Shown one piece after another: positions 1 to 8,377 of a stretch of 64,000 nt of DNA (its first letter is position 1; every line of letters begins with the position of its first letter). Location of the stretch: assembly GCF_038396615.1 (NCBI RefSeq), contig NZ_CP121689.1, positions 248,001 through 312,000 on the forward strand, written 5' to 3'. Source of the stretch: Thermatribacter velox. Lineage in GTDB: Bacteria > Atribacterota > Atribacteria > Atribacterales > Thermatribacteraceae. The notes under the pieces were generated by a model. It was given only the letters and a program-made list of their open reading frames with translations, ran no database searches and was not told the DNA's origin. Position numbers and translations under genes: made by a program.

Positions 1-767
1 TTTGCCAGTGGGACGTTGGTATGGGAGGAAGAAGGATTTTTATCGGGGTCGGGAATTACCTGAGGCTTTTTTCTGACCAGCGTTTCTGGGGAGCCATGAA
101 GAACACCGGGTTAGAGCTTTTGATTGGTGTGGGTACCCAATTCTTAGTGGGACTTGGTCTGGCGTTACTTTTGAACAGATATTTTCGGGGAAGAAACCTG
201 GTGGTTACCCTCTTTCTTCTTCCCATGATGATTTCTCCGGTAGTGGTGGGATGCATCTGGAGAATCATCTATCACTATCAGTATGGTCCGTTGAATTTCC
301 TTCTCGCCCGGATGGGTTTAAATCCGGTAAACTGGCTGGGGAGCAGTCAGGTTTCCATTTATTCGATTATCATTGCCGATATCTGGGAATGGACACCTTT
401 TATGCTGATTACTCTTTTGGCTGGATTGCAGGCTATACCAGATGAACTTTATGAAGCAGCGAGAGTAGATGGAGCAGGGCGCTGGGCGATTTTCTCCCGA
501 GTTGTGCTTCCTCTTTTGCGTCCGGTAATCATTATTGCTGTTTTAATCCGGGTGATGGATGCTTTCAAGATATTTGACCTCGTGGTGCTTCTCACTCACG
601 GTGGACCAGGCCAATCCTCAGAAACTATTGCTTTTTACAACTATACTACAGGTTTCAAATACTTTAGCATGGGTTATGCTTCGGCAATGGCCTACTTCCA
701 ACTGGCCGTTATTGTCATCATTGCCAATGTTTTCCTTGCTTCCTGGAAAAGGAGGGAAGTGTCTTGA
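1..767 (+). CDS. sugar ABC transporter permease, MalF/UgpA type (5' partial)
   Basis: Inner-membrane permease of a binding-protein-dependent carbohydrate importer. The frame is already open at base 3, ahead of the first ATG at 21, so the gene begins before the window. About 250 residues are visible with five or so hydrophobic segments. The EAA loop that docks the ATPase is seen as EAARVDGAGRWAIFSRVVLP near residue 140. The gene overlaps the next permease by 4 bases (TTGA). The binding protein is presumably upstream, outside the window. The substrate cannot be told from the sequence. Confidence 0.93.
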   Translation, partial: CQWDVGMGGRRIFIGVGNYLRLFSDQRFWGAMKNTGLELLIGVGTQFLVGLGLALLLNRYFRGRNLVVTLFLLPMMISPVVVGCIWRIIYHYQYGPLNFLLARMGLNPVNWLGSSQVSIYSIIIADIWEWTPFMLITLLAGLQAIPDELYEAARVDGAGRWAIFSRVVLPLLRPVIIIAVLIRVMDAFKIFDLVVLLTHGGPGQSSETIAFYNYTTGFKYFSMGYASAMAYFQLAVIVIIANVFLASWKRREVS

Positions 768-1585
768 AAATCAGGGATGGAATGAAAGTGGCAATTTTCC
801 TGACTATTTTCGTTGTCCTCCTTATAATGTTAAGCCCTTTCATATGGAACGTTATGACTTCTTTCAAAGACAAGGGAGAATATTTTACCTATCCACCTGT
901 TTTCATACCACGTTCTTTCGACCTGGAACATTACGTCCAGGGTGGGAAATTGGGTGGCATAAAAGGCATGCGGGATAGCCTGATTATCGCTTCCTCAACT
1001 ACTTTGATAGCCATTGTGCTGGGCTCTCTGGCAGCTTACTCACTGGCACGTTTTCGGATTGGTGGCGATAACCTCGCTTTCTGGATTTTGTCGGTGCGCA
1101 TGATGCCACCCATTGCCTCGGTGCTACCCCTTTTTCTCTTTTTCCGTTTTTTGCGCTGGCTGGATACTTACCAGGCTCTAATTCTAACCCACTCTCTGGT
1201 GAATTTACCCTTTGCGGTCTGGATGATGAAGGGATTCTTTGAAGAACTGCCCCAGGAGCTTGAGGAAGCAGCTTTGGTGGATGGTTGTGGAAGGCTTGGC
1301 GCTTTCGCTCGCGTGGCTTTGCCTCTGGTTGCTCCGGGTCTCGTGGCTACGGCTCTTTTTTGCTTCATGTTTTCCTGGAACGAGTTTTTGTTTGCTTTAA
1401 TTTTAGGACGTTCACGCGTAACCCCGATCACCGTGAACATTGCCGGGATGATTGGTGGACACGAAATACTATGGGCTGAAATATCGGCTGTTTCCATTAT
1501 GGCCAGCGTGCCGATTATTATCATGGCCATCGTTTTGCAGCGTTATCTGGTGCGTGGACTTACCCTGGGAGCTGTAAAGGGCTGA
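764..1585 (+). CDS. sugar ABC transporter permease, MalG type
   Basis: Second inner-membrane permease of the same importer, 273 aa, the usual length for MalG-like proteins. An N-terminal membrane segment is followed by the typical SPFIWNVMTSFKDKGEYF stretch and the ATPase-docking EAA loop (EEAALVDGCGRLGAFARVALP, near residues 168-188). The start is TTG at 764, preceded by AAGGAGG at 8-nt spacing and overlapping the upstream stop. It ends 2 bases before the convergent kinase gene, with no obvious terminator in the gap. No ATPase gene is nearby, so a shared MsmX-like ATPase elsewhere is likely (inference). Confidence 0.93.
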   Translation: MKIRDGMKVAIFLTIFVVLLIMLSPFIWNVMTSFKDKGEYFTYPPVFIPRSFDLEHYVQGGKLGGIKGMRDSLIIASSTTLIAIVLGSLAAYSLARFRIGGDNLAFWILSVRMMPPIASVLPLFLFFRFLRWLDTYQALILTHSLVNLPFAVWMMKGFFEELPQELEEAALVDGCGRLGAFARVALPLVAPGLVATALFCFMFSWNEFLFALILGRSRVTPITVNIAGMIGGHEILWAEISAVSIMASVPIIIMAIVLQRYLVRGLTLGAVKG

Positions 1586-1587
1586 TT

Positions 1588-2547
1588 TCACCAGGTTTCG
1601 CTTTTTTGGGAAGCGTTAGCAAGCCATTCTTCGAATTCCTGGCGTTTTACAAAGGATTTCTGAGTGCCTCGTTTTTCGGTGGAAAGTGCTGCATAGGCGC
1701 AGGCAAGGTCTATGGACTCTTCAAGAGGTTTTCCTTCTGCCAGGAAAAGGCCCAGAGCACCCAGAAAAGCATCGCCGGCTCCAGTTGTGTCTATGCTTTT
1801 TGCCTGATAGGCAGGGAAAAATTGAAAGCCTTCGCGGTTGCCCAACATGGCTCCTTTATCGCCTAAGGTGACTACCACATTTTCCAGTCCTTTTTCAAGC
1901 AACCTTTCGATTCCTTCTTGAATGCTTTCTTTGGAGGTTACTGATATACCGGTCAGGTTCTCAAGTTCGGTTTCGTTGGGAGCAAAAAGATAAATTCCTT
2001 GCAGCTTTTCCCAGTCCAGTTTTTGAGCAGGTGCTGGATTAAGTATGGTCTTTATGCCCAGTTTTCGGGTAAGTTCAATCGCATAATAGGTGGTTTCCAT
2101 TTTGATTTCCAGTTGCAGGAGCAAAAATGAGGCCCGGCGCAGCGCATCGCGGGCTCTGGTTACATCTTCTGGGTCCAGATAGTGGTTTGCACCGGGGATT
2201 ATGAAGATGCTGTTTCTGCCCTGAGGATCGACGAAAATGGGAGCCACGCCACTGCTTTTTCCAGGTACAATCTTTACATAACGGGAACTTATTCCTTGTT
2301 CTTCAAAGTTTTTGCGCACCAGGGGGCCAAAAAGGTCGTCACCAACTGCAGTGACCATTATGACCTCTGCACCCAGCTTTGCCGCAGCTACCGCTTGATT
2401 GGCTCCTTTTCCACCAAAGCCAATTTCGAAATCTTTACCCAGTACAGTTTCGCCGATACGCGGAAAAGCATTTTCGTAATAGGTGATAAGGTCCATCATG
2501 TTGCTTCCCACTACAGCGATTACCGGTTTTTGCTCCTTGGGGCTCAA
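1588..2547 (-). CDS. rbsK: PfkB-family sugar kinase, ribokinase-like
   Basis: ATP-dependent sugar kinase, cytoplasmic, 319 aa. The ribokinase hallmark GFGGKGANQAVAAAKLGAEV is near residues 40-60 and the catalytic anion-hole motif DTTGAGDAFLGAL near residues 250-262, with its Asp as general base. The start is the TTG at 2547, which follows AGGAGG with 9-nt spacing; a longer frame reaches 2595 but has no ribosome-binding site. It is the last gene of the LacI-GH4-importer operon, so it probably phosphorylates the monosaccharide released by the GH4 enzyme. Ribose is the family's usual substrate, but the context leaves the real sugar open. Confidence 0.85.
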   Translation of the reverse strand: MSPKEQKPVIAVVGSNMMDLITYYENAFPRIGETVLGKDFEIGFGGKGANQAVAAAKLGAEVIMVTAVGDDLFGPLVRKNFEEQGISSRYVKIVPGKSSGVAPIFVDPQGRNSIFIIPGANHYLDPEDVTRARDALRRASFLLLQLEIKMETTYYAIELTRKLGIKTILNPAPAQKLDWEKLQGIYLFAPNETELENLTGISVTSKESIQEGIERLLEKGLENVVVTLGDKGAMLGNREGFQFFPAYQAKSIDTTGAGDAFLGALGLFLAEGKPLEESIDLACAYAALSTEKRGTQKSFVKRQEFEEWLANASQKSETW

Positions 2548-2643
2548 ATTTCCTTCCCTCCTTTGGTGGGCTTGCTTTTTTAAACAAGATAGCACAATTT
2601 TTCTGGAGGGAGAAGGTCGAGTTTTGAGTACTTCAACTCTGGA

Positions 2644-3480
2644 TTACCCTTTAACCGCCCCGGCAGTAAGCCCTTCTACAATTTTTCTTTGGAAAAGAAT
2701 CACGAAAGTCACCAGAGGTAGAGTGGTAAGAACGGTAGCTGCAGAAATCTGGTCCCAGGGTATTTCGTATTGTGAAGCCCCGGAAAGCATGGCAATTCCC
2801 ACCGGCACAGTTCGGGCAGCATCCCGGGTCATAAAGGTCAAGGCGAGTAGAAATTCGTTCCAGCAGAAGATGAAGACCAAAATGGCGGTGGTAGCCAGAG
2901 CTGGGGCAGAAAGAGGAAGGATGATGCGTACCAGAATTCCCAGACGACTCAGACCATCAACCTTGGCAGCATCTTCCAGTGCTCCCGGTATCTGCTGAAA
3001 GAAACTGTTCATGACCCAGATGGCAAAGGGAAGGTTAAGAGATGCATAGGGAATGATTAGTGCCAGCCAGTTGTTCATCAAACCCCAGGAGCTAACCATT
3101 TCATAAAGCGGAACAATAAGGACTACCGGAGGGAAAAGGGATAGAAGGAGGATAAAGAGCAAAAACCCCCGTCCTCCCATAATTTTAAATCTTGCCACAG
3201 CGTAAGCTGCCAGTGATGCTACAGAAAGACACAAAAAAGTGCTGATGGAGGCTATGAAGATGCTGTTGAGTATTTGTCTTCCAAAAGGGTGGCGAATGAA
3301 AATCCGTGAGTAAGCACTCAGGTCGATGTGGCTGGGTAGATATTTCACGGGGCGTGAAAAGATTTCCTGTGAAGGCTTAAAAGAGGTGATAACTTGCCAG
3401 AGAAAAGGAGAAAGGCTGAATAGAACCACAAGAGCTATCAAGCAGTAGAAGAAGACCATCCTGCCTTTTTTGCTTTTCAT
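2644..3480 (-). CDS. sugar ABC transporter permease, MalG type
   Basis: Inner-membrane permease, 278 aa, with an N-terminal membrane helix, SPFLWQVITSFKPSQEIF, and the EAA-type loop LEDAAKVDGLSRLGILVRI near residues 168-186. It starts with ATG after GAGGAGG and overlaps the upstream permease stop by 4 bases (ATGA), showing translational coupling. It belongs to the minus-strand operon with the binding protein at 4428-5684. About 96 bases separate it from the kinase. Confidence 0.93.
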   Translation of the reverse strand: MKSKKGRMVFFYCLIALVVLFSLSPFLWQVITSFKPSQEIFSRPVKYLPSHIDLSAYSRIFIRHPFGRQILNSIFIASISTFLCLSVASLAAYAVARFKIMGGRGFLLFILLLSLFPPVVLIVPLYEMVSSWGLMNNWLALIIPYASLNLPFAIWVMNSFFQQIPGALEDAAKVDGLSRLGILVRIILPLSAPALATTAILVFIFCWNEFLLALTFMTRDAARTVPVGIAMLSGASQYEIPWDQISAATVLTTLPLVTFVILFQRKIVEGLTAGAVKG

Positions 3481-4379
3481 CCCAGTTCCACCTCCTCTCT
3501 CTGAAAAAAGAGGATAACGAAGATGATAATCAGCGAAAGAGCAAAAATGGCCACCGAGAGAGCAGAACCGTAGCCCAGATTTAAGTATCGAAAAGTGTAA
3601 CTGTAAAGATATACCGAGAGGGTTTCGGTTGTTCCCCCAGGGCCTCCCTGAGTCAGGACCCAGATCAGGTCAAAAACTGCGAAGGCCTGCAGGCTTCGAA
3701 AAAGGAGGGCCAGAATGATAACCGGTCGCAGGAGAGGGAGAGTAACATATCGAAACCGCGCCCAACCACCGGCGCCATCGATACTGGCAGCTGCGTAAAG
3801 TTCCTGAGGGATGGACTGTAGCCCGGCAAGCAGCATCAGAGCCATGAAAGAGGTGGTTTTCCAAGCATCGGAAAAGATGGCAGCATGCATTGCCAGAGGA
3901 CTTTTTCCTAACCAGGCCACTGCTTCGCGGATGATGCCCAGACGAAGGAGGATATCGTTGGCTACACCATAGATGTCGTGGTAAATCCAGCGCCAGGCCA
4001 TGGCCATCACCGCAGTGGGCAGAGCCCAGGGAAGGATGACACTGGCCCGGGCAAAGTTTCGAAAGCGAAAATTAAGGTTTAAAAGGAGTGCAAAAGAAAG
4101 TCCCAACAAAAACTCTATACCTACTGATACCACCGTGAAATAAAGTGTGTTACCTAAAGCCTGGCGGAATCGAAGGTCCCTGGTGAATATTTTCAGGTAA
4201 TGCTTGAATCCTGCAAAACTTTCTACCATGCCAGTAGCGATGCTTTTTTCGTGGAAGGAAAGATAGACGTTTCTGGCTACTGGATAGATGATAACCAATC
4301 CGAAGAGAAGAAGAGCCGGAAGCAAGAGAAGATACCCAAAACGCCGATCGGTAAGAAATGGTTTTTTTCCGTGCTTCAT
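3477..4379 (-). CDS. sugar ABC transporter permease, MalF type
   Basis: Inner-membrane permease, 300 aa, six predicted membrane segments beginning with RFGYLLLLPALLLFGLVIIY. The docking loop YAAASIDGAGGWARFRYVTLP is near residues 198-218. ATG start after a G-rich GGGGGAT ribosome-binding stretch. It lies just downstream of the 12-bp stem-loop that follows the binding-protein gene, so its expression may be lower than that gene's. Partner of the MalG-type permease at 2644-3480. Confidence 0.93.
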   Translation of the reverse strand: MKHGKKPFLTDRRFGYLLLLPALLLFGLVIIYPVARNVYLSFHEKSIATGMVESFAGFKHYLKIFTRDLRFRQALGNTLYFTVVSVGIEFLLGLSFALLLNLNFRFRNFARASVILPWALPTAVMAMAWRWIYHDIYGVANDILLRLGIIREAVAWLGKSPLAMHAAIFSDAWKTTSFMALMLLAGLQSIPQELYAAASIDGAGGWARFRYVTLPLLRPVIILALLFRSLQAFAVFDLIWVLTQGGPGGTTETLSVYLYSYTFRYLNLGYGSALSVAIFALSLIIIFVILFFQREEVELG

Positions 4380-4394
4380 GACTATCCCCCAACT

Positions 4395-4422
4395 GTAGGG
4401 GGCGGATTTTTCCGCCCCCTAC
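4395..4422 (-). other. intergenic stem-loop between binding protein and permease genes
   Basis: Perfect 12-bp inverted repeat, arms GTAGGGGGCGGA (4395-4406) and TCCGCCCCCTAC (4411-4422), with a 4-nt loop. No U-tract follows on the minus strand, so it is not a classical terminator. In comparable transporter operons such structures protect the upstream binding-protein mRNA and reduce downstream expression; that role is inferred here. Confidence 0.8.
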
Positions 4423-4427
4423 GTGTC

Positions 4428-5684
4428 TTATTGGCCTAACAGTTCTCTGATTTCCTGGGCAGCACGCTTTATCGCTTCTTCAGGTTTGATGGTTCCAGTC
4501 AGTCCAGCATGGAGGTTTCTCTGGAGAATATCTGAGATTTGTGCATATTGAGGATGTTGTGGTCTGGTTCGAGCATTAATTTGTACTCTCCACAGATCTG
4601 GATAGTGAGGGCTTTCCTTGAGAATATCGGGATCTGCAAAGAGAGCATGGCGGGTGGGGATGTAGCCATTATAGAAGTGGAGAATTTTTTGCGATTCATA
4701 GCTGGTGGCGAATTTAATCCATTCCCAGGCTTCTTCCTGGTGTTTGCTGAATTTGGAAATTACCCATCCCCAGCCTCCCTGGGTGGCTGCACTCTGAAAT
4801 CCTTCTTTATGAACCATGGGAGTGATACCTACTTTGCCCTTTATGGGTGAGTCTTCTTTCTGGGCCAGAGTCCATACATAGGGCCAGTTGCGGTGGAACA
4901 CGGCCTGTCCGTTGTGGAACACATGACGTGATTCTTCTTCCTGGTAGGTGGTGACCCCTGGTGGAGAAATCTTGTAGGTGTTGATCACGTCATACATAAA
5001 CTGTAACGCTTCTACTGCTGCGGTACCCTGGTCGAGCACTACCTTACCCTCTGCGTCGAGGAGTTCTCCTCCCGCTCCCCAGAGAAGCTCCAGATAGTCA
5101 CAGATTAGACCTTCATATTGGTTGCCCTGCCATACGAATCCCCATAGATCCGGTGGATTCTGAAGTTTCTGTGCCTGTTCTACCAAATCGTCCCAGGTCA
5201 GCGGTGGCTCAAAACCTGCTTCCTCCAGGAGGTCTTTGCGGTAGTAAAGCATGCCGGCGTCGGACTGGCTGGGTATACGATAAAGCTTTCCTTGGTACAT
5301 TCCTCCTGCAATATCTCCGGGGAGGAACTGTGCAATTTCGTAGGGAGTTAACCGATCTCCCAGAGGAATGATCCAGCCTGCAGCGGCGAACTTGGGCACC
5401 CAAATCAAGTCAGCGTAAGCCATGTCATAGGTACTTTCTCCGGCCATAAAAGAAGTGGTGTACATGTCTTCCCGGGTGTTGGTTGCTGAAGGGCCTTCCT
5501 GCATTTCTACCTTAATGTTGGGATGAGTTTTTTCAAAGTTTTCGATGAGTACTTTCCATCCTCCGCCAAAGTCGGTTTCAAAGAGCCAACGAATGGTGAC
5601 CTTTTCTTGAGCTAAAACACCGGTTGTCAAGAATGCTCCCAGAACGATTAACACCAGAAGAGAAACCCATAATTTACCCTTCAT
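4428..5684 (-). CDS. sugar ABC transporter substrate-binding protein, family 1 (MalE/UgpB type)
   Basis: Exported solute-binding protein, 418 aa. The signal peptide has a basic start, a hydrophobic core (LWVSLLVLIVLGAFLTTGVL) and a cleavage site near residue 25. The mature part carries typical motifs: NIKVEMQEGP, YDMAYADLIWVPKFAAAGWIIPL and the YYRKDLLEEAGFEPPLTWDDL segment. ATG start after AAGGGAGGG. It sits between the GH4 gene and two permeases in the LacI-controlled operon; a GC-rich stem-loop lies 5 bases past its stop. It binds a sugar or oligosaccharide, identity unknown. Confidence 0.93.
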   Translation of the reverse strand: MKGKLWVSLLVLIVLGAFLTTGVLAQEKVTIRWLFETDFGGGWKVLIENFEKTHPNIKVEMQEGPSATNTREDMYTTSFMAGESTYDMAYADLIWVPKFAAAGWIIPLGDRLTPYEIAQFLPGDIAGGMYQGKLYRIPSQSDAGMLYYRKDLLEEAGFEPPLTWDDLVEQAQKLQNPPDLWGFVWQGNQYEGLICDYLELLWGAGGELLDAEGKVVLDQGTAAVEALQFMYDVINTYKISPPGVTTYQEEESRHVFHNGQAVFHRNWPYVWTLAQKEDSPIKGKVGITPMVHKEGFQSAATQGGWGWVISKFSKHQEEAWEWIKFATSYESQKILHFYNGYIPTRHALFADPDILKESPHYPDLWRVQINARTRPQHPQYAQISDILQRNLHAGLTGTIKPEEAIKRAAQEIRELLGQ

Positions 5685-5765
5685 GTTTTACCCTCCCTTT
5701 CAAAGTAGTTTAATTAGACGGGTGGTACTTTATGTATGATTGAGTTCTCGTTCTCTCACCTCCCT

Positions 5766-7145
5766 TTAAAGTTTGAACTTAAGATAAGAATCAAAGGTTT
5801 TTAAATATTCTTCAAGAAGCTCTCGAGCAAGTGCTGGGTCATCGATCATTGGGTCCAAAGCAAAGGCCTGCAAGGCCAAAGAACGGTCTTCTTCTACAAT
5901 GGCCCGTACGGTAAGTTCTGTAATTAGTGCCTGTCTGCGACAGAGCTCAGCAATAGGTTCAGGTAGCTTCCCTAGAGCTATTCCCAGAGGGCCAGTGTTT
6001 CCAAGCAAAGCTGGCACTTCCACTATGACGCCTTCGGGAAGATTTTCGATATATCCCCGGTTGGGTATGTTGACCGCTTCTTCGTAGGAATTAAGGTTTT
6101 TCAAGATTCCAGCAATGATAAACTCGCCTCGTTCAGTTTCTACTTCTTCCATCTTCTCAAGCGGTGTCTTGCCTTCCAGGATTTTTTCTATTTCTTCCCA
6201 CATTTTTTGTCGGCTTTGTTCGGCCCATTCAAAGTCGTACATTTGAATGTCGTATCTTTCCCAGGTTTTCCGATTTACACTGTGAGTGTAGGGCAGATAT
6301 TCACAAAGATGACAGTCGCCTGGTACTGGCATAATCCCAAAGATGCGGAATACTTCCATAGTTAGTGGTTCGAAAAAGGAAGGAACTTTTTTTACCTTCT
6401 CCCGGATTTTAGGGTAGAGATCTTCTCCAGTCTTGCGGTCGGTTACCGAGATCATCCAAGTGAAATGGTTGAGCCCCCAAGCCCGGATTTGGAAATGCTC
6501 TTTCCCCTTTTTGCTCATCATCCGAAAGAGAGCCAGGGACTGGTCGTTCCAGCGAAAACCAAAGTCGCGAGGGAGTTTCAACCCCAGTTCCTCTTTGAAA
6601 AGCCCGGCCAGAATGTAGTAGCCAAAGTTTATTTGATGACAGATGCCAATGGTTTTTATCCGGGTATAGAGGGATGCTGCTGTGCATATTTTAGGAACCG
6701 GGTTGGTAAAGTTGAGAAGCCAGGCGTCGGGACAGTACTTTTCCATGTCTTTCAGGATGGGCATGATAACTGAAAGATTTCGGGCGGTATGGGCGAAAGC
6801 CCCCGGGCCTCCATTTTCCGCATAGTGGTTGATTCCGTATTTGAGAGCAATTTCCCGATCCAGCTTCCAACATTTTTCTCGGTCAACAGCAATGGAAAGC
6901 ACAACGAAAGAAGCGCCTTCAAGGGCTGAGGCTCTGTGGGTCGAGCTTTTCACCGTTACTTCTGAGCCAAAAGTCTGGTTCATTTTTTCCGCTAATTGAT
7001 GAATTTTTCGCAACCCCTCCTCATTTATATCGTGCAGGAATAACTCGATACCCCGCAAATTGGGATGACGGAGTATGCCAACTAATGTGGAAAGACCGAA
7101 AACAGCGCTTCCTGCACCGATGATGGTAACCTTGGTCTTTTCCAT
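5766..7145 (-). CDS. GH4-family NAD-dependent glycosidase
   Basis: Cytoplasmic glycoside hydrolase of family GH4, 459 aa, the normal length. The N-terminal Rossmann motif VTIIGAGSAVFG (residues 4-15) binds NAD. NPVPKI and the metal-site motif GICHQINFG follow near residues 155-185, and WGLNHFTWM near 220. GH4 enzymes use NAD and a divalent metal held by Cys and His (family knowledge). The residues after C-H usually track substrate class; CHQI does not match the classes I remember, so substrate is left open. ATG at 7145 has AAGGAGG at 7 nt; an ATG 18 bases upstream lacks one. It directly follows the repressor gene. Confidence 0.88.
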   Translation of the reverse strand: MEKTKVTIIGAGSAVFGLSTLVGILRHPNLRGIELFLHDINEEGLRKIHQLAEKMNQTFGSEVTVKSSTHRASALEGASFVVLSIAVDREKCWKLDREIALKYGINHYAENGGPGAFAHTARNLSVIMPILKDMEKYCPDAWLLNFTNPVPKICTAASLYTRIKTIGICHQINFGYYILAGLFKEELGLKLPRDFGFRWNDQSLALFRMMSKKGKEHFQIRAWGLNHFTWMISVTDRKTGEDLYPKIREKVKKVPSFFEPLTMEVFRIFGIMPVPGDCHLCEYLPYTHSVNRKTWERYDIQMYDFEWAEQSRQKMWEEIEKILEGKTPLEKMEEVETERGEFIIAGILKNLNSYEEAVNIPNRGYIENLPEGVIVEVPALLGNTGPLGIALGKLPEPIAELCRRQALITELTVRAIVEEDRSLALQAFALDPMIDDPALARELLEEYLKTFDSYLKFKL

Positions 7146-7159
7146 AACGCGTCCTCCTT

Positions 7160-8152
7160 TCACCTTGTATTTACTGGTGCTGTTGATTCCTTGATGTCCA
7201 GGCTAACTTCTTCAATAACACAGTTTGGAATGTTGTTTCCTCTGATGAGCCGAATGAGCATTTCTACCAGCCTTTTTCCAACGAGTTTTTTGGGGATGTT
7301 AACTGAGGTGAGAGTGGGATTAGTGAGCCTGGTTACAAAGGTGTTATCGAATCCAACGATGGAAAGCTCTTCCGGTACCTTTATGCCCAGGTTTTGGGCA
7401 GCTTTCATCATCCCGCATGCGGTAGGGTCATTGTGGGTAAACACTGCGGTCACTTTTTGGTGAGCATTGCTCAGAAACTCCAGGCCGAACTGGTAGGCTG
7501 CCTGGAAAGTGAGCGGTATTTCTACCATTAGTTGGGAATTCACAGTAATTCCAGCTTCTTCGAGCGCCTTTGTATAGCCTCGGAAACGATCTCGAAAGAT
7601 GGAGAATTTCCTGGGGCCTCCCACGCATAAAATCTTTGAGTGTCCAAGTTCGGTGAGATGTTTGGTAGCCAGATAAGATCCTTGCTCATCAGGAAGGAGG
7701 ACGCTGGCAGAAAAAGGAACTTCCAGGTTGCCACCCAAAAACACCATGGGTAGATGAGTGGAAAAGGCTCTCTTTAGATGAGAGAGAGAAAGACGTGTAG
7801 CCACAATTACCCCATCTACTTTCCGGTTTTCCAGATCTCTCAGATACAGGATATCTTCGCCCTGCTTGATGGATGATAAGATGAGAAGGTTATAATCCAT
7901 GCTCCGAGCTGTTGCTTCTGCAACTGCAAAAACTTCAGTAAAGAAAGGGTTAAAGATGTCGTCGATGAGCATGGCAATCAAGTGAGAGTGGGCCCTTTTT
8001 TTGTTAACAGGTATTTCTATCCCCAGCTCTTCCATAGCCTTAAGGACCTTTTGACGCAGGGCTTCACTGACAGGTCTTGTACCGTTAATTACGTGGGAAA
8101 CAGTAGTAATCGAAACATTTGCTTTTTGAGCGATTTCTTTAAGCGTGGCCAT
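7160..8152 (-). CDS. LacI-family transcriptional repressor
   Basis: DNA-binding repressor, 330 aa: helix-turn-helix and hinge TLKEIAQKANVSITTVSHVINGTRPVS at residues 2-28, then a periplasmic-binding-protein-like sensor domain (IAMLIDDIFNPFFTEVFAVAE, VFTHNDPTACGMM, LSIVGFDNTFVTRLTNPTLT). The start is ATG 8152 after GAGGAG; an ATG 18 bases upstream has no site. It is the first gene of the operon and probably represses it from the palindrome at 8180-8199, so it would be autoregulated and released by the imported sugar. Confidence 0.93.
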   Translation of the reverse strand: MATLKEIAQKANVSITTVSHVINGTRPVSEALRQKVLKAMEELGIEIPVNKKRAHSHLIAMLIDDIFNPFFTEVFAVAEATARSMDYNLLILSSIKQGEDILYLRDLENRKVDGVIVATRLSLSHLKRAFSTHLPMVFLGGNLEVPFSASVLLPDEQGSYLATKHLTELGHSKILCVGGPRKFSIFRDRFRGYTKALEEAGITVNSQLMVEIPLTFQAAYQFGLEFLSNAHQKVTAVFTHNDPTACGMMKAAQNLGIKVPEELSIVGFDNTFVTRLTNPTLTSVNIPKKLVGKRLVEMLIRLIRGNNIPNCVIEEVSLDIKESTAPVNTR

Positions 8153-8179
8153 TTTTCTCCTCTTTGCCAAATTTCCAAA

Positions 8180-8199
8180 TTTGCGAAAATTTTAGCAAA
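8180..8199. promoter_or_regulatory. candidate LacI operator overlapping the -10 box
   Basis: Near-perfect 20-bp inverted repeat TTTGCGAAAATTTTAGCAAA, 9 of 10 base pairs matching. It contains the -10 element of the minus-strand promoter, so a bound repressor would block RNA polymerase. Assigned to the adjacent LacI gene by position. Confidence 0.7.
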
Positions 8200-8217
8200 A
8201 AGAGGGGTGTTTGTCAA
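8189..8217 (-). promoter_or_regulatory. sigma-A-type promoter of the LacI/GH4/importer operon
   Basis: On the minus strand, TTGACA (8212-8217), a 17-bp spacer and TAAAAT (8189-8194). This is a consensus -35 and a 5-of-6 -10 at ideal spacing, about 40 bases upstream of the repressor start codon. Confidence 0.85.
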
Positions 8218-8325
8218 GGAAAAGGTTCTGGAAAGTATGGTGGTCCAGAACAAGCAATTTTTACCGCAGGTTGCTTACTTGTGGCGATGACTCCAGAGTT
8301 TGAAATATCGCCGCTATTTGAAGCA

Positions 8326-8361
8326 CAGCTTATCCACCCGCTGTTAAGAGTGGATAAGCTG
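8326..8361. other. stem-loop past the truncated gene
   Basis: Perfect 12-bp arms CAGCTTATCCAC (8326-8337) and GTGGATAAGCTG (8350-8361) around a 12-nt loop. It lies 16 bases past the stop of the truncated minus-strand gene. No U-tract follows on either strand, so a weak terminator or transcript-end structure is possible. Confidence 0.6.
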
Positions 8362-8377
8362 TAAAGCAAAAACAAGA

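Noticed and set aside
2483-2998. 171-aa open frame on the plus strand
   Set aside because: It is the complement of the kinase 5' end and a permease gene, with no ribosome-binding site and no family-like sequence.
4395-4422. Terminator splitting the importer operon
   Set aside because: There is no U-tract after the stem and the permeases downstream have no promoter of their own; it is treated as an intra-operon stem-loop.
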